Assembly: GCF_031583575.1 (NCBI RefSeq)
Contig: NZ_CP134146.1
Span: 2,790,001 to 2,854,000 of the forward strand
Direction: 5' to 3'
DNA from: Thalassotalea nanhaiensis
Lineage (GTDB): Bacteria; Pseudomonadota; Gammaproteobacteria; Enterobacterales; Alteromonadaceae
DNA: 64,000 nucleotides
Shown: positions 52,393 through 60,195 of the stretch, piece after piece
Position numbering within the stretch: the first letter of the stretch is position 1
Layout: each line of letters opens with the position of its first letter
Position numbers and translations under genes: made by a program
The notes under the pieces: generated by a model
Seen by the model: the letters and a program-made list of their open reading frames with translations, nothing else
What the model was told of the DNA's origin: nothing
The model's database searches: none

Positions 52393-52887
52393 TTAATGAA
52401 GTTCTAATTCAGCTTCAACTTCAACGCTAAGGTTCATTGGCAATGCAGCCATACCTACTGCGCTACGACATGCCATGCCACATTCTTTACCAAAAATTTC
52501 AATAATTGTTCGAGAGAAACCATCAATAACAGGTGTTTGTCCATTAAAACCTGGTGCAGTATTTACCATGCCCAATACTTTTACCCATGACTTAATGCTA
52601 GATAGTTCGCCTAATTCACGTTTAAGCGTACCAACCATCGCTAACGCTGTTAATTTCGCAGCTTCTTGTGCTTGCTCCAAAGAAATGCTGTCGCCAACTT
52701 GGCCCATTAAATGAGTAGCGATGGTGCCATCAGGGTTAAGTGCACCATGTCCAGAAACAATGACTCTCTTATCAATCACTTTCACCATTGAAAGTAACAC
52801 TTCAAAGCCAGGAGGAAGTTGCAGCTCACCGGTAATGGTATAGCCAAGCTCTTGCATACGTTGTTCTGGAGTTTTGTTGTCTGACAT
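52393..52887 (-). CDS. RidA/YjgF-family protein (reactive imine deaminase-like)
   Basis: A 164-residue member of the Rid family (longer YjgH/Rid-like branch). RidA proteins hydrolyse reactive 2-imino acids to 2-oxoacids. VIVSGHGALNPDG, VKVLGMVNTAPGF and the C-terminal MACRSAVGMAALPMNLSVEVEAE motif are typical. The Arg of CRSAVG, which binds the carboxylate, is present. It is encoded just ahead of the 2-oxoacid oxidoreductase, so it probably supplies that enzyme from imines made by the D-amino acid dehydrogenase. AGAGAG precedes the ATG. Confidence 0.88.
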   Translation of the reverse strand: MSDNKTPEQRMQELGYTITGELQLPPGFEVLLSMVKVIDKRVIVSGHGALNPDGTIATHLMGQVGDSISLEQAQEAAKLTALAMVGTLKRELGELSSIKSWVKVLGMVNTAPGFNGQTPVIDGFSRTIIEIFGKECGMACRSAVGMAALPMNLSVEVEAELELH

Positions 52888-52906
52888 AATGTTCTCTCTT
52901 TTGCAG

Positions 52907-52926
52907 TAACAGCGAACGTGCTGTTA
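52907..52926. promoter_or_regulatory. Inverted repeat upstream of the RidA–oxidoreductase operon
   Basis: TAACAGC (52907–52913) and GCTGTTA (52920–52926) are perfect 7-bp arms around GAACGT, 20 bases upstream of the RidA start. It is a likely operator or leader hairpin and is unrelated to the 21-bp palindrome. Confidence 0.45.
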
Positions 52927-53085
52927 ATACTATATTTATTGTAGTTATAGTTTTTATTACTAGGATGATTTTAAAGTAGCACGCAGCTTAGTAAAAAAAT
53001 TGTCAGAATCGGCAAAGGCATTGCCCGAAGGTTTTAACAGCGACTAAAACTGTTCTTATTAAGCAGAAGTGTTTATCTATGAGGG

Positions 53086-53116
53086 AGTGGTAAAATTTAT
53101 CTTAAACCTTACCACT
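53086..53116. terminator. Hairpin downstream of the FMN enzyme gene
   Basis: AGTGGTAA (53086–53093) and TTACCACT (53109–53116) form an 8-bp stem with a 15-base AT-rich loop, 30 bases past the stop codon. It lacks a clear T tract on the minus strand, so its role as a terminator is uncertain. Confidence 0.4.
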
Positions 53117-53146
53117 ATTGTCTATTTTTATATTTTTATATTTTTA

Positions 53147-54304
53147 CTATTTGAAGCGCAGAATATCACTGCTAATACTGGTTATATCTTTTGCGCCAGA
53201 AACAATCATTGCTCGCTCTATTTCCGTTTTGAGCATATTAATCACAAACTCTATTCCTGGGCTGCCAGCCGCTGATAAACCATATACAAATGGTCTTGCT
53301 GTAGAACAAGCTGTCGCCCCCATCGCTAATGCTTTAACAACATCGGTGCCACGGCGAATACCACCATCGAGGATAATTTCAGCTTTACCAGATATTGCAT
53401 CAACAACTTCAGGTAATGCCGAAAACGTTGATGGGATTGCGTCATAGTTTCGTGCCCCCTGGTTTGAAACAAACACACCATCAGCGCCTATTTCAACAGC
53501 TTTTTTAGCATTATCTGCCGACATAATGCCTTTTATTGCCATTGGTCCGTCCCAGTTATCACGGATCCATGCCAGAGTGTCCCATGTTACCGGGCAAACC
53601 AAGTTATGAAACAGCCAGTTTTGATCTTTGCCTTGGTCAAAAAAGTTCTGAAAATTGGCAAAATCTGGTTTACTTTTCATATAGCCTAACACCCACTTAG
53701 GATGGGCTAACAGCGACAGTATGCTTCTTAATGGAAATGTTGGCGGAATACCAAAGCCGGTTCTGGCATCACGTTCGCGATTACCATGGACCGGATTGTC
53801 GATTGTCACAATAATCGCTTTATAGCCGCTGGCTTTAGCTCGCTCAAGCATATTTTTCATGATCGCTTTATCACGAGCAGGTTGTAACTGAAAGAACTTC
53901 GGCGCATCAGTTGTCACTGCTACATCTTCCATAGAGGTAGTAGCAAAGTTCGACATCGAATAAATACAACCAGTGTTAGCAGCAGCTCGAGCTGTGCCTT
54001 TTTCACCATCAGTATGCATCACCTTATGCGCGCCCCAAGGCGATAACAAAACAGGCGATGCAGATGTTTGCCCTAAAATAGTAGTGGTGAAATCTGCCGA
54101 TTCTAAGCCAGTGCCATAGTTTGGCATCAAGGTTACATCATCAAAGGTACGGGTGTTTTCTTTTAGCGTTTTTTCATCATCGCCACCACCATCTATGTAT
54201 TCTCTAATGGCTAATGGTAATGCTTTATGAGCAGCACTGCGTACATCGTTTATATTTAAACAATGTTGTAACCCGTTAGGAACCTTATGCTCGGAATGGC
54301 TCAT
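53147..54304 (-). CDS. FMN-dependent 2-hydroxyacid oxidase/dehydrogenase homologue with altered active site
   Basis: A 385-residue TIM-barrel flavoprotein of the glycolate oxidase/LldD family. FMN-binding elements are present: AIKG with K258, ILDGGIRRGTDVVKALAMGA and the phosphate loop. The N-terminal EYIDGGGDDE resembles the family signature. Two catalytic residues differ. The base histidine of SNHGAR is Q282 (SNQGAR, codon CAG), and the tyrosine of FFQLY is Q141 (FFQLQ). R285 and D169 are kept. It may not oxidise 2-hydroxyacids by the usual mechanism. Divergent from the MBL-fold gene. Confidence 0.88.
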   Translation of the reverse strand: MSHSEHKVPNGLQHCLNINDVRSAAHKALPLAIREYIDGGGDDEKTLKENTRTFDDVTLMPNYGTGLESADFTTTILGQTSASPVLLSPWGAHKVMHTDGEKGTARAAANTGCIYSMSNFATTSMEDVAVTTDAPKFFQLQPARDKAIMKNMLERAKASGYKAIIVTIDNPVHGNRERDARTGFGIPPTFPLRSILSLLAHPKWVLGYMKSKPDFANFQNFFDQGKDQNWLFHNLVCPVTWDTLAWIRDNWDGPMAIKGIMSADNAKKAVEIGADGVFVSNQGARNYDAIPSTFSALPEVVDAISGKAEIILDGGIRRGTDVVKALAMGATACSTARPFVYGLSAAGSPGIEFVINMLKTEIERAMIVSGAKDITSISSDILRFK

Positions 54305-54330
54305 TTATTTACACCTAGTTTATTATATTT

Positions 54331-54351
54331 ATACTGAGTCTTACTTTACAC
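54331..54351. promoter_or_regulatory. Weak operator-like site upstream of the FMN enzyme
   Basis: ATACTGAGT-CTT-ACTTTACAC keeps the TGAGT…ACT core of the 21-bp palindrome, 27 bases upstream of the FMN enzyme start. The outer bases do not match, so it could be chance. Confidence 0.3.
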
Positions 54352-54585
54352 ATTTGTTTATAACCGCACTTATCTGTTTAGGAATTGCAATTGAAAAACT
54401 GCCAAAAAAGATAAATTTTACGCAAAAATTAGCATGGGACTTGCTCAATCAACTAAAAATGATAAATAAGTCAAAACAAGCAAATAGCTTAATATCAGTT
54501 CAGATCCTCTTTGCTTACAACAGTATAGTGCTAATATGAGAAGAGTATTTTTACCAAGTCTATAATTTAGCGACGGAGTTGATTG

Positions 54586-55743
54586 ATGAGCATTGAAGAT
54601 TATAAAAAAGATGATGAGCACGGAAATTCTTGTCAAATAAATGACCATGATTCAATTTTAAATTATCCTTTTTCGATCCCTGAGCAATATCAAAAGCAAT
54701 TAATTTGTGACGATATTTATTGGTTTAGAGTACCTCTGCCGTTCAAGCTTGATCACATTAACTTGTATTTAATTAAAGATGGTGATGGTTGGTGTTTAGT
54801 TGATACGGGCATGGGCACAAACTACTCTAAACAGTTTTGGCAAACTTTATTTGAAAGCGCGCTTGAAGACAAACCGGTCAATAAAATAATTATCACTCAT
54901 AATCATCCAGATCACGTTGGCCTGGCGAGTTGGTTACAACAAAAGTATGACTGCCCGGTGTTAATCACTCAGCGTGAGTACGACATGATGGCCTATTTAT
55001 TCAGTATCAGCGGCAGTACACCACCTAAATACTATCTCGACTTTTTACTGCGCGCAGGTATGTCGCCTGAGTTTACCGAAAAAGTTGAGCAAGAACGTGA
55101 CGATGGCTTTGACAAAGCCGTTGATGGTTTACCGCGCAAATGTCAGTTTATTCGCCATGGTGATGTCATAGATATTGGCAAGCACCAATTTGAGATCATT
55201 GTTGGTAGCGGCCACTCACCTGCTCATGCAAGTTTATACTCTAAACAGCTGAATTTATTATTCTCTGGTGATCAAGTGATACCAGAAATCCCATCTATGG
55301 TGACCTTGTATCCGAAGAATCCTAAATTTAAAGATCATCGTAAGCAAAATCCATTAGGACGCTGGCTGAATGCCTTAAATGGTTTAAAGCAATTGCCCAG
55401 TGATACCTTAGTTTTACCATCACATTCAAAACCATTTATTGGGTTACATAAACGCATCGACGAAATTATAGAAAATCATTGTAAGTTATTAAATAAGCTC
55501 ATCGATTGTTTAGGTGATGAAAAAACAGTGAGCCAGGCAATAAAACCTATCTATAAACGTGAAGTTAAAGATAACATTTATGTAATGTTTGTCAGCGAGC
55601 TACTCGCTCACATTCAATTTTTGGAACAACTCGGCATAGTCGAACGTGAAGCAACTGACACTGTCGATCTGTTTAAAACCGTTAAGCAAGTTGACTTGTG
55701 TAAAGAGATTGGCCGCTTTTTAGAAGCACCTTGTTGCCAATAA
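54586..55743 (+). CDS. MBL-fold metallo-hydrolase
   Basis: A 385-residue hydrolase from the ATG at 54586–54588, seven bases after GGAG. The metallo-beta-lactamase fold metal motif HNHPDHVG is near residue 106. VGSGHSPAHASLY near 208 and FSGDQVI near 226 supply further ligands, and LPSHSKPF near 283 the last His. A C-terminal helical extension (SQAIKPIYKREVKDNIYVM…HIQFLEQLGIVERE) matches a group of thioesterase- or glyoxalase-II-like enzymes with a winged-helix-like tail. In this region it may hydrolyse an acyl-CoA or lactone. The end carries a CCQ terminus. Confidence 0.85.
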   Translation: MSIEDYKKDDEHGNSCQINDHDSILNYPFSIPEQYQKQLICDDIYWFRVPLPFKLDHINLYLIKDGDGWCLVDTGMGTNYSKQFWQTLFESALEDKPVNKIIITHNHPDHVGLASWLQQKYDCPVLITQREYDMMAYLFSISGSTPPKYYLDFLLRAGMSPEFTEKVEQERDDGFDKAVDGLPRKCQFIRHGDVIDIGKHQFEIIVGSGHSPAHASLYSKQLNLLFSGDQVIPEIPSMVTLYPKNPKFKDHRKQNPLGRWLNALNGLKQLPSDTLVLPSHSKPFIGLHKRIDEIIENHCKLLNKLIDCLGDEKTVSQAIKPIYKREVKDNIYVMFVSELLAHIQFLEQLGIVEREATDTVDLFKTVKQVDLCKEIGRFLEAPCCQ

Positions 55744-55753
55744 ACAATCGCCA

Positions 55754-55786
55754 AAGTTCAACTTATCAATCAAACAAGTTGAACTT
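55754..55786. terminator. Hairpin between convergent MBL-fold and permease genes
   Basis: AAGTTCAACTT (55754–55764) and AAGTTGAACTT (55776–55786) form a perfect 11-bp stem with an 11-base loop. T tracts are weak on both strands. Confidence 0.6.
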
Positions 55787-55807
55787 ACAGCATCTTATTA
55801 TTAGCTT

Positions 55808-56722
55808 TTAAAACATTAAGCTGTATAGGTAACCCGCAGAAACTGCCATAGTAATAATCACCACTAAAAATGCTGCTATCATTTGATTTTTAAAGATAGA
55901 TTTTAATAAAATCACCTCAGTCAAGCTTGCGCCTGCACTACCAATGATTAATGCCATTACTGCGCCAAGGCTCATACCTTTTGCCGCTAACGCTGCACTT
56001 AATGGAATTACCGCTTCTGCCCGAATATATAATGGAATACCAATTACAGCTGCAATTGGCACAGCAAACGGATTGGACTCACTGGCAACACTGGCGACAA
56101 ATTCAGCAGGCATAAAACCATAGATCATAGAACCAAGCGCGATACCGCCAATCAAATACGGTAAAACCTTTTTAAAATCTTTCCAAGTACTGTTCCAAAT
56201 ACGCAGCCATTTATTGTGCTGTTTGACGGTGCTGTTACAACTACTTGCACAGCCTTTGCTTTCGGGAGCTGCATACGCTTGAGGTTTTATGTATTTTTCA
56301 AAACCTAGCTTTTCCAAAGTATAGCCAGCAACAACAGACACCCCCATTGCGATTATAAAATAGAACACAGTTACTTTTAAACCAAAGGTTACGGCAAATA
56401 ACCCGATAATAATCGGGTTCAATAACGGGCTGGCAAATAAAAATACCATCATAGTACCAAACCCGGCTTTTGCCCGTAGCAACCCTTTTAGAAAAGGAAT
56501 GGTTGAGCAAGAGCAAAATGGAGTGATCGCGCCAAGAAATCCGGCAATAATGTAACCTTTGCCATTTTTGCTGGATAAGATACTTTGGATTTTACTTGCG
56601 GGAATATATTCCTGTAACACGCCAACAAAATAGCTGATCAGCAAAAATAATAAAGTAAGTTCTACAGCAAGAAACGCAAACATATTAAGCGAGTCCATGA
56701 GCATTTGGGTAGTAATAGTCAT
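55808..56722 (-). CDS. Permease of the ArsP/DUF318 family
   Basis: A 304-residue membrane protein from the ATG at 56720–56722 (MTITTQMLMDSLNMF), eight bases after AAGG. An upstream TTG at 56779 would run through the operator. About eight membrane helices are seen. ITPFCSCSTIPFLKGLL is the ArsP/DUF318 cysteine motif, and LFASPLLNPIIIG and IGSAGASLTEVILLKS are also conserved. A cytoplasmic loop has CASSCNS. ArsP exports trivalent organoarsenicals, while other members have unknown substrates. It is divergent from an ArsR-type regulator, which supports metalloid or redox control. Confidence 0.85.
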   Translation of the reverse strand: MTITTQMLMDSLNMFAFLAVELTLLFLLISYFVGVLQEYIPASKIQSILSSKNGKGYIIAGFLGAITPFCSCSTIPFLKGLLRAKAGFGTMMVFLFASPLLNPIIIGLFAVTFGLKVTVFYFIIAMGVSVVAGYTLEKLGFEKYIKPQAYAAPESKGCASSCNSTVKQHNKWLRIWNSTWKDFKKVLPYLIGGIALGSMIYGFMPAEFVASVASESNPFAVPIAAVIGIPLYIRAEAVIPLSAALAAKGMSLGAVMALIIGSAGASLTEVILLKSIFKNQMIAAFLVVIITMAVSAGYLYSLMF

Positions 56723-56738
56723 TAAAATAACCTTCGAC

Positions 56739-56812
56739 ATTTCTAGATTGGTCGAAATATATAAAAACAACTTGCTCAAGTCAATATATTTCTAGTAATA
56801 TCGAAATATATA
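56739..56812. promoter_or_regulatory. Duplicated ArsR-type operator between permease and regulator
   Basis: Two 25-bp near-copies, 56739–56763 and 56788–56812, share ATTTCTAG-N5-TCGAAATATATA. Each contains inverted ATTTC…GAAAT arms. Their starts are 49 bp apart, near five helical turns. They lie over the divergent promoters of the permease and the ArsR-family gene. Confidence 0.7.
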
Positions 56813-56830
56813 TAAATAAAAAGGTTATCT

Positions 56831-57130
56831 ATGAACATTGAAGTTATTGCCAAAGCACTCAAAGAACTTGGTCATCCGACAAGGCTCACTATATTCAAAA
56901 GGCTGGTAAAATCTGGGTATCAAGGCGTTGCGGTTGGTGTTGTTCAAGAGGAATTGAACATTCCCGGATCAACGTTATCTCATCATATTTCGAGTTTAGC
57001 GTCTGCTGGGTTAATTACCCAGCGCCGCGAAGGAAGAGTGCTGTATTGTGTCGTTGAGTATGCTCAGTTTTTACAGGTCATCGACTTTTTGCAAGATGAA
57101 TGCTGTTTAGACGATATGAAATGCGACTAA
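56831..57130 (+). CDS. ArsR/SmtB-family repressor
   Basis: A 99-residue winged-helix repressor. The recognition region is LNIPGSTLSHHISSLASAGLI (about residues 40–60) and the wing is QRREGRVLYCVV. Cysteines at YCVV (near 77) and the tail DECCLDDMKCD (near 91–98) could bind arsenite-like thiophilic metals. The usual ELCVCDL site of classical ArsR is absent, so the metal site would be a C-terminal one. AAGG lies 6 bases before the ATG. Confidence 0.9.
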   Translation: MNIEVIAKALKELGHPTRLTIFKRLVKSGYQGVAVGVVQEELNIPGSTLSHHISSLASAGLITQRREGRVLYCVVEYAQFLQVIDFLQDECCLDDMKCD

Positions 57131-57188
57131 TACCATTTAGCCTATTTTAAGTTAACCGCTTCAACGTTAAATGTTCACATCTATTGAA

Positions 57189-59543
57189 CTATTTAGGCTG
57201 TTTAAAAACTATCACCTCGGGCAATTCACCTTGATATTTTTCAACCTCAACTAAACAGCTGTGCGCGCTACACCCCTGCGCCAGTGTTGATGTACCTGTA
57301 TCTTTGGTCAACACATTAGGGTTGCCATGAGCTTCAAGCTTTTTACCATTTACCGTTTGTGGATCGTACCACGCGCCGGTTGGTAACTCGATTACCCCAT
57401 CACGAATATCATTTGATATTTCAATACCCGCTAAACATGCGCCTCGGTCGTTAAACAAGCGAATAATATCGCCATCTTGAATATTTCGTTTATTGGCTTC
57501 TGCGTTATTCATACGTGCACGTTCACGGTTTTTTATCTTATTTTCACGACTTGTTCGTGCGTGATCAAATTGACTGTGCAAACGAGTTTTCGGTTGATTC
57601 GATACAAGATGCAATGGGTATTTAGCCGCGCGTTCGCCGCCTAACCATTCAACATGTTGATACCATTTGGCATGACCATGGCAATCATCATAATTAAAGC
57701 TGGCAATTTTTTCTGAAAACAATTCAATTTTGCCCGATGGGGTTCTGAGTTTATATTTATCAGGATCACGTCTAAATCGCTCAAGGGTGAATTCAATATC
57801 ATCGAGTTGATCGCCCACATAAAACTGTTCACCTTGCCAAAAGTCATTAAACTCAGGCAATTTCACATCAATTTTCGCAGCGTTTGTACGGGTAGTATTA
57901 TACAGTTGCTCAACCCACTGCATTTCAGTTTTACCACCGGTAAACTCATCTTTAAAGCCCAAACGCTGTGCTAAACCTGAAAAGATATCAAAGTCTGAAC
58001 GTGACTGCTGATAGGGTTTTACTGCTTGACGCATAGGGGAAATAAACGCATCGTAACTGCTGCCGCCGAGATCATTTCGCTCTAACATTGTGGTGCACGG
58101 AAATACGATATCTGCATGTCTGGCTGTTGCTGTCCAAAATGCTTCATTAACAATAATCGTATCGGGTTTTGACCAGGCTTTAGCAAGTTCATCAAGGTCT
58201 TGGTGGTGGTGAAACGGGTTACCGCCCGCCCAATATATCAATTTAATATCAGGGTAAGTTAAATCCATACCATTGTATTGGTATTTTCCACCAGGGTTAT
58301 TCAGCATATCGGTATGACGAGCAACAGGAATAAACTTTTTATCACCTAACGCTGGTCGCTCCCCTATTTCCATGCCAAATGCGCCCATTTTATAGGTTGG
58401 TACTTTACGACCACCAAAGCCCATATTATGGATACAACCATATCCATAGCCTACACCCGCGCCAACCTTTCCAATATGGCCAAGCATGGCCGCAAGGGTG
58501 GTAAACATCCAATAGGTTTGCTCACCAAACTCTTGTCGCTGCAGTGACCAACTTATGCTTAACACGCTAGGTGCATTACCAAGCTCTATAGCTAAATCAA
58601 TAATGTATTGTTCGCTTACATCACAAATATTTGCTGCCCAAGCAGCGTCTTTAACTTGGCCATCACTGTCACCAAGTAAATACGGCAAAAACTGTTCAAA
58701 ACCTACCGTATATATATCTAGAAACTCAGTATCATGTAAGTTATTAATCACTAGGGTATGAGCAAGACCAAGCATTAGCGCAACATCGGTGTTTGGTCGT
58801 AATGCCAACCATTTAGCCCCAACCTCATCAATAACATCGTCACGAATTGGGCTAATATTCACCACGTTTACGTCAGCGTCTTTGAGCTGTTTTAACTGTT
58901 CAACGGCGCTGTGCGCACCAATACCGCCGGCATTAACTTGTGAATTTTTAATTGCGGCGCCGCCAAATAATACGAAGTTCTTAGAGTGCTTGGCAATTTC
59001 TTCAGGGCTTGGCGCTTCACGCACCAATAATAAAAATGGGATACCAGTAATGTGATTCATGATCACTTCAGCTGCTGCAGATGAGTAAGTATTTAATGAA
59101 TCTACGTAACCTCCGCACTTTGCTAAAAAGCGGTGAATTTGACTTTGTGCATGATGGAATCGCCCTGCACTCGCCCAGCCATAAGAACTGCCATAAATTG
59201 CATCTTTACCATAATTTGTTTTGGTGTCATCAATGGCTTTTGCCGCTAAATCTAACGCAACCTCCCAACTAACAGGTACAAATTTTTCTTTACCCCTGCC
59301 TTCACCATTACTGTTAATACCATGGGTTAAATACCCTTCACGAACCATAGGTTGTGGTATTCTCGCGCCATTATCTAAGGCATCATTTAGTGATTGACCT
59401 ATTGGCGTAGGCTCTTTATCTACAGCATAATTATTTATTGAAAGGATTTGTTCGCCATCAGACTCAACTAAGTAGTTGCCCCAGTGCGAACAGGTAGGTG
59501 TTAACGATGTTGGTGTTGAACTATTGCTCTTTTTGGCTGACAT
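57189..59543 (-). CDS. Molybdopterin oxidoreductase, biotin-sulfoxide-reductase (BisC) type
   Basis: A 784-residue molybdoenzyme of the DMSO-reductase superfamily, closest in layout to E. coli BisC (777). CSHWGNYLVESDG, GSYGWASAGRFHHA, WSLQRQEFGEQTYWM, YWAGGNPFHHHQD and FWTATARHADIVFP are conserved. The Mo-ligand serine is in NTYSSAAAEVIM (near residue 158). No twin-arginine signal and no 4Fe-4S motif are present, so it is cytoplasmic with only bis-MGD. Substrates could be S-oxides or N-oxides, for example methionine sulfoxide. An intergenic TTATC…GATAA motif lies upstream. Confidence 0.9.
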   Translation of the reverse strand: MSAKKSNSSTPTSLTPTCSHWGNYLVESDGEQILSINNYAVDKEPTPIGQSLNDALDNGARIPQPMVREGYLTHGINSNGEGRGKEKFVPVSWEVALDLAAKAIDDTKTNYGKDAIYGSSYGWASAGRFHHAQSQIHRFLAKCGGYVDSLNTYSSAAAEVIMNHITGIPFLLLVREAPSPEEIAKHSKNFVLFGGAAIKNSQVNAGGIGAHSAVEQLKQLKDADVNVVNISPIRDDVIDEVGAKWLALRPNTDVALMLGLAHTLVINNLHDTEFLDIYTVGFEQFLPYLLGDSDGQVKDAAWAANICDVSEQYIIDLAIELGNAPSVLSISWSLQRQEFGEQTYWMFTTLAAMLGHIGKVGAGVGYGYGCIHNMGFGGRKVPTYKMGAFGMEIGERPALGDKKFIPVARHTDMLNNPGGKYQYNGMDLTYPDIKLIYWAGGNPFHHHQDLDELAKAWSKPDTIIVNEAFWTATARHADIVFPCTTMLERNDLGGSSYDAFISPMRQAVKPYQQSRSDFDIFSGLAQRLGFKDEFTGGKTEMQWVEQLYNTTRTNAAKIDVKLPEFNDFWQGEQFYVGDQLDDIEFTLERFRRDPDKYKLRTPSGKIELFSEKIASFNYDDCHGHAKWYQHVEWLGGERAAKYPLHLVSNQPKTRLHSQFDHARTSRENKIKNRERARMNNAEANKRNIQDGDIIRLFNDRGACLAGIEISNDIRDGVIELPTGAWYDPQTVNGKKLEAHGNPNVLTKDTGTSTLAQGCSAHSCLVEVEKYQGELPEVIVFKQPK

Positions 59544-59663
59544 GATGAGCCTATGACATTAAATTATTGTAAATACCATACTACGTCCATTAACAGTTAA
59601 ATAACTTATCTTAAGGTGATAAATAGTTGAAGGATTATATTGGACCTTTGGCAGCCAAAATAG

Positions 59664-59689
59664 AAACAGGCATCAATAGATGCCTGTTT
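59664..59689. terminator. Bidirectional terminator downstream of MaoC-like gene 1
   Basis: AAACAGGCATC (59664–59674) and GATGCCTGTTT (59679–59689) form an 11-bp stem with an AATA loop. The T tract is strong on the plus strand and moderate on the minus strand. Confidence 0.8.
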
Positions 59690-59718
59690 TTATTTGATAA
59701 TATGAATAGCGATTTATC

Positions 59719-60180
59719 TTATAAAGGCCAATAGCGAACAATGAAGTTACCAAGTGTCACTGGTTGATCGTCACCCTCTACGGTCCAGGTAAAGTCATAA
59801 TGTACAGCAATGCCTTCTTTACGCTGTTCAATTTTATCGACATTGAATTTAAGCACGATTGAATCACCAGCTTTTACCGGTTTTAAAATGCGAAACCTAT
59901 CGGTGCCTAAAAACAGCGCCTTCATGTTATGCAGCTCTACATGGTCAAAGTAAACCGAATGCAGCAATGACATAGTGTACATCCCCGGCGCAACAACGGC
60001 CCCGAACGGTGACGCCTTACAACGCTCTTCATCAAAATGAAACCAATCCATTTGATTCACACTACGACAAAAATCTTGGATCATAGTGGCGGTTACATGC
60101 AGTGGCCTTGAGGTAAATAGCTCTTTACCTTCATAAGGCGTTAACGCATCTATACCATTTAATTGAATTTTATTACTCAC
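59719..60180 (-). CDS. MaoC/NodN-like hot-dog protein with substituted catalytic Asp
   Basis: A 153-residue single hot-dog protein of the MaoC dehydratase superfamily. The hydratase motif region reads VNQMDWFHFDEERCKASPFG. H48 is in place, but the position five residues before it, normally the catalytic Asp of DxNPIH, is Q43; a nearby D45 might substitute. Starts at GTG (60178–60180), six bases after AAGGA. It lies 15 bp downstream of the permease and is certainly co-transcribed. It may be a hydratase with altered chemistry or a non-catalytic binding protein. Confidence 0.82.
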   Translation of the reverse strand: MSNKIQLNGIDALTPYEGKELFTSRPLHVTATMIQDFCRSVNQMDWFHFDEERCKASPFGAVVAPGMYTMSLLHSVYFDHVELHNMKALFLGTDRFRILKPVKAGDSIVLKFNVDKIEQRKEGIAVHYDFTWTVEGDDQPVTLGNFIVRYWPL

Positions 60181-60195
60181 ATTAATTCCTTTTAA

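Noticed and set aside
53118-53447. 109-codon open frame antisense to the FMN enzyme gene
   Set aside because: It is the mirror of a conserved TIM-barrel coding sequence and shows no family resemblance.
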